From Massilia terrae (GTDB taxonomy: Bacteria > Pseudomonadota > Gammaproteobacteria > Burkholderiales > Burkholderiaceae_D): 64,000 nt of DNA. The notes beneath the pieces were generated by a model. It did no database searches and was not told the origin of the DNA. It saw only the letters and a list, made by a program, of their open reading frames with translations. Positions 16,536 through 23,411 of the stretch are shown here, piece by piece; position 1 is the first letter of the stretch; every line of letters starts with the position of its first letter. Position numbers and translations under genes: made by a program. The stretch lies in NCBI RefSeq assembly GCF_024753145.1, contig NZ_JANUGU010000005.1, positions 248,001 to 312,000 on the forward strand. The letters run 5' to 3'.

Positions 16536-17675
16536 TCAACGCATATCGATACGGCCGTAGATGCCGTGGACGAACCCCGGCCCGGCCGTGTAATACAGCG
16601 TATTGGTCGGCTGGTTGTTGATGCCATTGCCAAACGCGATCGCCCACAGCCTGTCCAGCACCAGCGGCGCCCCGCTGCCATTGCTCAGCGTGCCCACCAT
16701 CGCGCCCGTGTTCGGGTCATAGGCGTTGATCTTGCCGTCGCCAAAATTCCCCACCAGGAGCATATTGCTGAAGCTGCCGAAATTTGCCGGCGCCATCGCC
16801 ATCCCCCACGGCGCATTCAGGCCGCCATTGTTGACCAGGCGGCGCACCATTGCCCCGCTGCTGTCGAACACGTCCACGTAGCCAAGGCCGGCGCCGTCCA
16901 CCTCGCGCGCCCCGCTTGCGTCGCGCTGCGCATAGGCCACATAGATCTTGCCGCCGATGGCCTGGATGCCAAAGGGTGCATAGCTGGCGGGCAAAGTAGC
17001 GTCAGCAAAACCGCCGCCGGGCAGGGTCACCTTCTGGAAGTTGGTGTTGTAGACGTCGACCCTGCCGTTGCGGAAGTCGGCCGCATACACATAGTTGTTG
17101 CCGGCGTAGCTGGCGATGGCCAGCCCTTTGTAGACTGCGCCAGTGGCGCCGGTATCGACGACGGTGACGGCATTGGTCCCGTTCACACCAGGCGACCAGC
17201 CGGCCACGGTGCCGCCCTCGCCTGCGAAGATGAAGGTGCTGGCGCCACTGACGCCGTTCTGGGTCACCTTGAAGTCATTGCTGCCGTTGTAGACGATGCC
17301 GGTCGGCTTGGCCGGCCCTGAGGTGCCGGACGGAATGGCGACGACCATGGTTTGCGGCGTGCCGTTGCCGTCGTAAAGGGTCGAGGTCGAGGTGCCGTTG
17401 TTGGCGACCCAGGCGAAGGCGGTCGGGTTGAAGGCCAGGCCCCAGGGGTTGGACAGGTGGGCGTCGGTGTTGGGTGCGCCCGTGCCATCGGATACCAGCG
17501 CGGTGGCGTTAAAGGTGGTGCCCGTCATCGGCGGCGGATTGGTGTTCATCGGCGGGGTGTAGGACATGCCACCACCGCCACCGTAACCGCCTCCACAGGA
17601 CGCGACGGCAACGCCGATGCCGGCGCCGACCAGGCCTGCCTTGCACCAGGCGGCCACTTTCGTATGCGTGCTCAT
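16536..17675 (-). CDS. TIGR03118 family exported beta-propeller protein
   Basis: A 379-residue exported protein with an N-terminal signal (about residues 8-28) followed by a glycine-rich linker (GGGYGGGGG). The rest is made of repeated blade-like units such as AHLSNPWGLAFNPTAFAWVANN, YKGLAIAS, and LNAPWGMAMAPANFG. This pattern is that of TIGR03118 proteins, uncharacterised predicted beta-propellers. The SCGGG after the signal might be a lipid attachment site, but no perfect lipobox is seen. ATG at 17675 has AAGGAG upstream. Its promoter carries the same bipartite motif as the sigma-factor operon next door, so it is likely part of that regulon. Confidence 0.8.
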   Translation of the reverse strand: MSTHTKVAAWCKAGLVGAGIGVAVASCGGGYGGGGGMSYTPPMNTNPPPMTGTTFNATALVSDGTGAPNTDAHLSNPWGLAFNPTAFAWVANNGTSTSTLYDGNGTPQTMVVAIPSGTSGPAKPTGIVYNGSNDFKVTQNGVSGASTFIFAGEGGTVAGWSPGVNGTNAVTVVDTGATGAVYKGLAIASYAGNNYVYAADFRNGRVDVYNTNFQKVTLPGGGFADATLPASYAPFGIQAIGGKIYVAYAQRDASGAREVDGAGLGYVDVFDSSGAMVRRLVNNGGLNAPWGMAMAPANFGSFSNMLLVGNFGDGKINAYDPNTGAMVGTLSNGSGAPLVLDRLWAIAFGNGINNQPTNTLYYTAGPGFVHGIYGRIDMR

Positions 17676-17716
17676 GATTGCTCCTTCTCCGGTCGATGGG
17701 TTCGCTACTGAGAGTG

Positions 17717-17746
17717 AATTCCAAGCGGGCCGGGCAAGGTTCAATC
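17717..17746 (-). promoter_or_regulatory. Candidate ECF-sigma promoter before the TIGR03118 gene
   Basis: On the minus strand GATTGAACCTTG (17735-17746) is followed after 12 bases by GGAATT (17717-17722), 41 bases before the ATG. The same motif and spacing precede the adjacent sigma-factor gene. The GAACCTT core resembles the GAAC-type -35 boxes of ECF sigma factors. This is an inference from two matching sites. Confidence 0.6.
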
Positions 17747-17771
17747 GAGTACAAGCACGAAGGTGCTTACT

Positions 17772-18470
17772 TTAGAAGTGCATGCTTGCGCTGAAGAGGA
17801 ACTGGCGCGCGCGGGCGTATTCATAGCCGCGGGACTTCTGCAGCGACCCGACACTGGCCTGCAGGGTCCAGCGGTCGAGGCCGAGCGCCAGCCCGGCACG
17901 CAAGTCGACACGGTCGCGCCCGTCGCCGGGGTAGGCGCCGAACGCATGCTTCAGGCCGGCATGGGCGGTCAGCCTCAGCTTGTCGTTGAGTGGATGCGAG
18001 GCGTTCAGGTCGAGGTAGGCGCTGCGTCCGCCGCCGAAATAGTCGGGCGACAGGAACAGCCGGGCGCTGGCGTTGTCCGTCGCCAGGCCCGCGTAGATTT
18101 CAGAGTAGCTGTAGCGGGTGTCGCGCAGGAAGGAGGTACGGCTCACGCCGGCATCCCAGGACAGGCCCGAGGCCAGCTGGTGCGCGAAGCCGCCATACAC
18201 GATCAGCTCGGCCTGGGTTGGGGCGCGGCCCAGCATCACCGGCGAGGCGAAGCCGCCGGCATACCAGCCGCTGTCGGTGTCGTGTTCCACCCGCAGCTGG
18301 GCCACGGGGCGGCTGGACAGCACCACGCCGCGCGCATCGTAGGCCGAGGCCAGGGTCAGGCTGCCGCTGGTCTGGGCGTGCGCGACGGCGGGCCAGCCCA
18401 ATGCACCGCCAGCCAGCAGCAAGGCGGCTACGGTAGAAGCTCGAAAGTCGCGGCGGTAGTCGTGGGACAT
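17772..18470 (-). CDS. TorF family putative porin
   Basis: A 232-residue outer-membrane protein with a signal peptide ending at AHAQ and an all-beta body with the TorF-porin pattern: LTLASAYDARGVVLSS near the start, WYAGGFASPV, YSYSEIYAGLATDNASARLFLSPDYFGG, and a C-terminal aromatic residue (SASMHF) as needed for barrel insertion. It probably forms a small diffusion channel. It is the last gene of the sigma/anti-sigma/protease unit and overlaps the protease gene by 43 bases in another frame, so its expression must be linked to it. ATG at 18470 begins the signal peptide. Confidence 0.8.
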   Translation of the reverse strand: MSHDYRRDFRASTVAALLLAGGALGWPAVAHAQTSGSLTLASAYDARGVVLSSRPVAQLRVEHDTDSGWYAGGFASPVMLGRAPTQAELIVYGGFAHQLASGLSWDAGVSRTSFLRDTRYSYSEIYAGLATDNASARLFLSPDYFGGGRSAYLDLNASHPLNDKLRLTAHAGLKHAFGAYPGDGRDRVDLRAGLALGLDRWTLQASVGSLQKSRGYEYARARQFLFSASMHF

Positions 18471-19705
18471 TGGCAGACGCAGGCTCCGGCGGCGCGCCCG
18501 ACAGCAGCGCATGCGTCTATCCTACCAGCTCGGCTGTTTCCTGAGGCGCTCACCCGTGCGGTGGGCGGGCTGGCCAGCTCGCGCCGCAGCCGCGCCGGGG
18601 TGGTGCCCGGCTGCAGGGCCAGCAGCAGGGCCGTCAGCCCGCTCACGTGGGCCGCCGCGAAGGATGCGCCGGAGACCATGCCCCAGCGCCCGCCAGGCAG
18701 GCTGGTCGGGATATCGGTGCCCGGCGCGCGCAGGGCATAGGCCGGCAGCAGGCGCGGATCGTCGTCCGTCGCCACCGCGATCACGCCCGGATACGATGCC
18801 GGGAAGCCGCCGTCGGCGCGCTGCGGGTCGAAGGCGCCGACCACGGCCACGCCGCGCGCCGCCGCCGCGTCGAGCAGGGTCTGCAGCAGGCGGTCCGGGG
18901 GGCCGGACAAGCTCAGGTTGATGATCCTGGCGTCATTCACCAGCGCGAAATGGATGGCCTTCCCCAGGGTAAACGTGTTGCAGCGGGCGGGCTGGCCGCG
19001 CGTCTCCCAGCAGGCCCGCAAGCCCATCAGCCGGGCGTCCGGCGCGATGCCGGCGATGCCCTTGCCGTTGCCGGCGTGCGCCGCGATGATGCCGGCCACC
19101 GCCGTGCCATGCGCCTCGGCGGTGTCCGGCTTGTCGTCGACGAAGTCCTCGCGCCGGTCCAGCTGCCCGGCCAGGTCGGGATGATCGGCATCGATGCCGC
19201 TATCGATCACGGCCACCGCGACCTTGCGCCCGGTGCTGGCGCGCTGCAGCGCGGACAGGTGCCAGAAGCGCTCCGCCGGCTGCACCTGCAGCAGCGGATC
19301 GGCCTCCAGCCCGTGGTACTGGTTAAGCGGCTGCGCCCACGCCACCCGCGGGTCGCGCGCCAGCAGGGCCAGCACCGGTTCCAGCGGCGCGTCGGCGCTG
19401 GCTTCCATCACGAAGCAGTCGATGCCGATCGCCGGCATCGGCCAATCGTCGACCAGCGTCAGCTTGTAGGTGGCGGCCAGCTCGCGCGCGGTGCGGCGCA
19501 GCGCGGCGCGGGCGCCGTCTTCCGCATAGCCGCCGGCGTAAGCGCTGTCCGGGCGGAAGTGTGGCGCCGGCATGCGCAGCATCACCAGCACGCGGTGCGA
19601 AGCGGCGTCCTCGCGGGTCGCCGCGTCCTGCTGCGCGGCGCACGCTGGCGGCGCCGCCGCACACAGGGCGGCGCACAGCGCGATGGCGATGGCGGGGAGT
19701 CTCAC
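18428..19705 (-). CDS. S8 family (subtilisin-like) exported serine protease
   Basis: A 425-residue subtilase. It has a signal peptide (about residues 1-24), a propeptide-like region (about 38-130, ending RDPRVAWAQPL) and a catalytic domain. The triad is visible: Asp168 in AVIDSGID, His199 in AHGTAVAGI and Ser348 in SGASFAAAH. The oxyanion-hole asparagine, normally in an AAGN-like segment, is not seen; the matching segment reads VVGAFDPQ, placing Asp293 there. Cys232 and Cys242 may form a disulfide. It overlaps the anti-sigma gene by four bases and the porin gene by 43 bases. The operon suggests it acts in sigma-factor signalling or on envelope proteins. Confidence 0.9.
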   Translation of the reverse strand: MRLPAIAIALCAALCAAAPPACAAQQDAATREDAASHRVLVMLRMPAPHFRPDSAYAGGYAEDGARAALRRTARELAATYKLTLVDDWPMPAIGIDCFVMEASADAPLEPVLALLARDPRVAWAQPLNQYHGLEADPLLQVQPAERFWHLSALQRASTGRKVAVAVIDSGIDADHPDLAGQLDRREDFVDDKPDTAEAHGTAVAGIIAAHAGNGKGIAGIAPDARLMGLRACWETRGQPARCNTFTLGKAIHFALVNDARIINLSLSGPPDRLLQTLLDAAAARGVAVVGAFDPQRADGGFPASYPGVIAVATDDDPRLLPAYALRAPGTDIPTSLPGGRWGMVSGASFAAAHVSGLTALLLALQPGTTPARLRRELASPPTARVSASGNSRAGRIDACAAVGRAAGACVCQCPTTTAATFELLP

Positions 19706-20349
19706 GGCCGCTCCTCCGCGCGCAGCGGCTCGGCCAGCGTCACCGCCGGTTCGGCGCGCAGCCGGGCCAGGGCGATGGTGGCATCGCTGGCGCTTACCAG
19801 ATAGGCGTCGGTGACGGTCGGGCCGTCGACGATGCGCACGCCGCTGGTGCGCACGATGCGGCGCATTTCGCTTTCGGTGGTCTGCGGCTTGAACACGACC
19901 ACCAGCGAGGCATCTTGCCGCGCGTTAGCGCCGAGCACCCGGTAGGCGCCGGTGTCGGCGGGGCGCACCAGCGCCACCAGCAGCGCGGCGATCACGGCGG
20001 CCTGCGCCACCAGGGCGCCGCGCAGCCACGCGGCTTCGTTCGCGGCCAGCCGGGCGCGCCAGCGCGGCAGCAAGCCGGGCCGTGGTATGGAGGGCTGGGC
20101 GGTGTCGAGGCGCGACAGCATGCGCGCCAGCGCCCGCTCCGGATCGATGGCCGGCACCGGACTGGCCTGCGCGGCCTCACGCAGGTTGCGCAGCTGATTG
20201 AGTTCCTGTCGGCACAGCGCGCAGGACCGGACGTGGGCCCGGACGGCGTCCAGTTCGCCGCCCTCCAGGCTGCCGTTCAGCAGCCAGGGCAGCGCTTCGC
20301 GCGCCGCGCGGTGGGCCGCCTCGCCGGCGATGTCTGCATTCAGGTTCAT
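19702..20349 (-). CDS. Zinc-finger anti-sigma factor with subtilase-propeptide-like outer domain
   Basis: A 215-residue membrane protein. The cytosolic part has the ZAS zinc motif His39-x3-Cys43-x2-Cys46 (HVRSCALC) typical of ECF anti-sigma factors. One membrane helix follows (about 111-129). The periplasmic part, about residues 147-209, reads VVVFKPQTTESEMRRIV then VTDAYLVSAS and ALARLRAEPAVTLAEPL, the pattern of an inhibitor I9/subtilase propeptide. Its start overlaps the sigma gene stop and its stop overlaps the start of the subtilase gene, so the three are coupled. It should hold the sigma factor inactive at the membrane. Protease docking is an inference. Confidence 0.82.
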   Translation of the reverse strand: MNLNADIAGEAAHRAAREALPWLLNGSLEGGELDAVRAHVRSCALCRQELNQLRNLREAAQASPVPAIDPERALARMLSRLDTAQPSIPRPGLLPRWRARLAANEAAWLRGALVAQAAVIAALLVALVRPADTGAYRVLGANARQDASLVVVFKPQTTESEMRRIVRTSGVRIVDGPTVTDAYLVSASDATIALARLRAEPAVTLAEPLRAEERP

Positions 20350-20945
20350 GGTCTCCCCTCCAGCTGGTCCGCGAGCAGCAGCGCCAGGCGCCGGCGCGCG
20401 TGAAACAGCCGCGTTTTCACCGTGTTGACCGGACACTCCAGGATCTCCGCGATTTCGGCATAGCTCATGTCGTGGTAGAAGGTCAGCTGGAACGCGGCCC
20501 GCTGTGCCAGAGGCAATTCGTCGAGCGCGGCGTCGAGCGCCTGCGCCAGGCGCGCTTGCTCGCAGCGCCACTCGGGCCGCCAGTCGGCCTCGCCCTCGCA
20601 GGTTTCCATATCCGCGTCGACCGGCTCGTCCAGCCTGTGCAGGACCTTGCAACCCTTGCGGTAGGCAATCGCGAACACCCAGGTCGACAGTTTGCAGCTG
20701 TGGTCGAACGTGGACGCCTTTTGCCACACAACAAGCATGGTGTCATCGACGATCTCCTCGATCAGCGGCACGTTGCGCGTCATGCGGTGCAGGAAGCGTG
20801 TCAGGCGCGGCAAATATGCCCGGTACAAGGTTTCGAAGGCACGCCGGTCCCCGCCCGCGATCTGGGCAATCAAACTGGCTTCGCCGCCGGGATCGGCATC
20901 CCGGCGGCGCGCCAGCGGCTCGCTTGCCTCGGTGTGGGTGTCCAC
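20346..20945 (-). CDS. ECF-type RNA polymerase sigma factor
   Basis: A 199-residue sigma-70 family protein of the extracytoplasmic-function group. Region 2 is visible as FETLYRAYLPRLTRFLHRM, IVDDTMLVVWQ and KLSTWVFAIAYRKG. Region 4 is LPLAQRAAFQLTFYHDMSYAEIAEILECPVNTVKTRLFHARRRL, a clear helix-turn-helix. The start is a GTG at 20945 with AGGAG about eight bases before it. It leads a four-gene overlapping operon with its anti-sigma factor, a subtilase and a porin. A candidate self-regulated promoter lies directly upstream. The long acidic linker between regions 2 and 4 (EPVDADMETCEGEADW) is unremarkable for the group. Confidence 0.92.
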   Translation of the reverse strand: MDTHTEASEPLARRRDADPGGEASLIAQIAGGDRRAFETLYRAYLPRLTRFLHRMTRNVPLIEEIVDDTMLVVWQKASTFDHSCKLSTWVFAIAYRKGCKVLHRLDEPVDADMETCEGEADWRPEWRCEQARLAQALDAALDELPLAQRAAFQLTFYHDMSYAEIAEILECPVNTVKTRLFHARRRLALLLADQLEGRP

Positions 20946-20973
20946 GCCTTGTCTCCTCTCACCTCAACCGGTA

Positions 20974-21003
20974 AATACCGTCCGGTGGTCCCAAGGTTCA
21001 ATC
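20974..21003 (-). promoter_or_regulatory. Candidate autoregulated ECF promoter of the sigma operon
   Basis: On the minus strand GATTGAACCTTG (20992-21003) is followed after exactly 12 bases by GGTATT (20974-20979), 28 bases before the GTG start. The same pair at the same spacing lies before the TIGR03118 gene. Agreement over the 12-base upstream box and five of six downstream bases suggests one sigma factor reads both, probably the one encoded here. Confidence 0.65.
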
Positions 21004-21124
21004 ATTCTTGCGGAATCGCTTCGCCTTCAAGATACCCGATGCGATGCCGCGCCGCCACGGAATTCAGGCTGCGTTCACCTTCGGCCGCCATCATGCCGCC
21101 ATCCCTCACTCAGCCTTCACTTAC

Positions 21125-21880
21125 ATGAAACACGGTTTCACACTCCTGCTGCTGGCACTGGCGGCCGGCGCCGCCACGGCCGCGCCCGAAGAAATCCAGG
21201 TCTACATGAACGAGATGAACAAACCGGGCGAATTCGGCCTGGACGTGCATGCCAATTATGTCTTGTCGGGATCGCGCGAGCTCGACTATACCGGCGCACA
21301 GCTGTCGCGGCACGCCTTGCGCGTCACGCCCGAATTCTCGTACGGCCTGACCGACAGCCTGGAGCTTGGCGCTTACATCCTCGGTGCGCGCGACGCGGCC
21401 GGCCGCTACGATATCGGCGGCGAAAAGCTGCGCCTGAAATTCATCCCGAGCGCGCCGGACAGCCCCCTGTTCTACGGCGCCAACCTGGAACTGGGCCGGG
21501 TCGACCACCGCTTCGACGACAACCCGTGGAATGGCGAGCTCAAAGGCATCCTCGGCTACAAGGGCGCGCGCTGGACCGCCGCGCTGAACGTGAATGTCGA
21601 TTTCAAGGTGTCCGGCCCGGTCCCCGCGCCGACCACGGTCGAGCTGGCGACCAAGCTGGGCTACGCCATCAGCGACGGCACCCAGCTCGGCATCGAAAGC
21701 TACAACGAGCTGGGCCAGGCGAGCCGGCTGGGCCATCCAGGGCGCCAGGCGCACACCACCTACGCCGTGCTCGACACTTCGGTCAAAGGCTGGGACCTGA
21801 ACCTTGGCATCGGCCGCGGCAACCAGCTGGCGTCCGACCGCTGGGTGCTCAAGGCCATCATCGGGGTGCCCTTCAACTGA
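21125..21880 (+). CDS. Predicted outer-membrane beta-barrel protein, function unknown
   Basis: A 251-residue exported protein: a signal peptide (MKHGFTLLLLALAAGAATA) then APEEIQVYMNEMNKPGEFGLDVHANYVLSGS. The body alternates polar and hydrophobic residues in short strands (FSYGLTDSLELGAYILG, WTAALNVNVDFKVSG, WDLNLGIGRGN) and ends in PFN with an aromatic near the C-terminus, as expected for a barrel. I do not recognise a named family. ATG at 21125 begins the signal peptide; upstream in-frame codons add unrelated sequence. It is divergent from the ECF operon but I see no copy of the ECF motif in its own orientation. Confidence 0.7.
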   Translation: MKHGFTLLLLALAAGAATAAPEEIQVYMNEMNKPGEFGLDVHANYVLSGSRELDYTGAQLSRHALRVTPEFSYGLTDSLELGAYILGARDAAGRYDIGGEKLRLKFIPSAPDSPLFYGANLELGRVDHRFDDNPWNGELKGILGYKGARWTAALNVNVDFKVSGPVPAPTTVELATKLGYAISDGTQLGIESYNELGQASRLGHPGRQAHTTYAVLDTSVKGWDLNLGIGRGNQLASDRWVLKAIIGVPFN

Positions 21881-21892
21881 CAGGGCGCCTGA

Positions 21893-23218
21893 TCAGTAGG
21901 CCACCCAGGCGTACACGAACAGCGTATTGTTATCGCGCGGCGCGCGGCCGGCCCCGTCGTAATCGTGTGTCGCCCCGTGAAAGCGGTCGAAGGAAAAATA
22001 CTGGGCGCCGATCCGCAGGTACTGGACCGGCATCCAGAACACTTCCGGCACCCAGCCGCGGGTTCCCGGATTACCCGCCGGGTCGGGATACAAGGTGCTG
22101 TCCGAACTGCCGCTGGTGCTGAAATACATCAGGCTCGCGCCATAGCGTGCCCGGTACACGTAACTGCCCTTCAGGCGCAGCGACCTGAGCCGGTTGCGCG
22201 GATTGTCCGCTATGCCCGCCGCATCGCCGTTGCCGATCGTCTCCCTGATGTAGCTGAGCTGTGCCGTGACCGCATGCGGATCGGCCAGATACTGGTACTG
22301 GGCATCCACGCCCCGGTCGCGGTACGAGATGACCGGGCCCACCGGATTCAAGTTGTCCGGATAAACCTTGGCATTGAACGCGAACGCCCCGACCATCGCG
22401 CTGTGCGCGCCCCAGTCGTGGTTCCACGCAAGCCGCAGGTAGGGATTCGCGCCCCGCAATTTCACCTGGTCGGCGTTCGCGATCCCTTGGCTCAGGAAGG
22501 ACCAGATCCCGTTCGCGGTCCGGTAGCCCGCAAGCTCGACATAGATTTCCTGGTTCCAGAAGGCGTAGGCGCCAATGCCGGCGGCCTGCGCGCCAAGCTG
22601 GGTAACGATCGGCATGGCGTCCGGGCCGGTGACGCCGAATTGCGTCGGTACGTACTGGATCCAGGCGGGCGCCGTATTCCATGGGTCCGCCACCGAAGGA
22701 TTGTTGTTCAGGGACACGCCAACAATCCAGTCATTGCCGTGGTCGCCGAACCGGTCCGCATAGCGCAGGTCGGCATTGTCCGAGGCCGTGTGCCCCTTCC
22801 ACTCACCGCTCACCGGATCCTGGCTGTCGTAGTTATTGTAGGTGAACTGGGCGAAGACGCCGACGTGGTCGCTGACCTTGCCCGCCACGAAAACGCTACC
22901 GGTCTGGAAGATGGCGGCGGCGTCCTTGGCGAACGCAGCGTCCGCGGTGGGGTCGGAGCTCCTGGTGTAACTGGCCACGCCCATGACCGACAGGGGAATG
23001 GTGCGCGAGCCGATCGTGTACCCGGTCAGCTTGAACAGGCGGCCGAACGGGCTCAGTTCAGGAAACTGGCCGCCGGCATGGCAAGCGGTGCAGGCCTGCC
23101 CTGTTTGTCTTGCAAAGGCAGGCAATGCGCTGGCTGGGGCCGGTGCGAGCAGGAGGAGGAAGAACGGGACAAGCGCGAGCCTTCGAGCAAGGAATAAAAA
23201 GTCGGCAAGCAGTCTCAT
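21893..23218 (-). CDS. Cyc2-like outer-membrane cytochrome-porin fusion
   Basis: A 441-residue exported protein. After a signal peptide (about 1-31) comes a short cytochrome segment FARQTGQACTACHAGGQFPELSPFGR with one heme c motif (Cys43, Cys46, His47), then FKLTGY. The remaining 370 or so residues have a porin-like pattern of alternating strands with many aromatic residues, ending in YAWVAY. This order is that of Cyc2-type fused cytochrome-porins, known from iron oxidisers, although homologues of unproven function occur more widely. ATG at 23218 has GGGAG upstream. It is convergent with the barrel protein at 21125. Electron exchange with extracellular metal is possible but unproven. Confidence 0.72.
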   Translation of the reverse strand: MRLLADFLFLARRLALVPFFLLLLAPAPASALPAFARQTGQACTACHAGGQFPELSPFGRLFKLTGYTIGSRTIPLSVMGVASYTRSSDPTADAAFAKDAAAIFQTGSVFVAGKVSDHVGVFAQFTYNNYDSQDPVSGEWKGHTASDNADLRYADRFGDHGNDWIVGVSLNNNPSVADPWNTAPAWIQYVPTQFGVTGPDAMPIVTQLGAQAAGIGAYAFWNQEIYVELAGYRTANGIWSFLSQGIANADQVKLRGANPYLRLAWNHDWGAHSAMVGAFAFNAKVYPDNLNPVGPVISYRDRGVDAQYQYLADPHAVTAQLSYIRETIGNGDAAGIADNPRNRLRSLRLKGSYVYRARYGASLMYFSTSGSSDSTLYPDPAGNPGTRGWVPEVFWMPVQYLRIGAQYFSFDRFHGATHDYDGAGRAPRDNNTLFVYAWVAY

Positions 23219-23411
23219 GATCACGCTCCCACGGCGGGACACTCGACATTGCAGTCTAGTGCCGTTTCTACGCTTTTCAACCACGAATAGCTGGCCGAAC
23301 AAGCGCCGGACGCCGTGTCCAAAGGTTCCGGAACGCGCCATCGCGGCGCTATAATGAGCTCATCCTTCTCGACCGCGCTTGCCCCGCCGGGCCAGCGAGC
23401 GATCCGAACCG

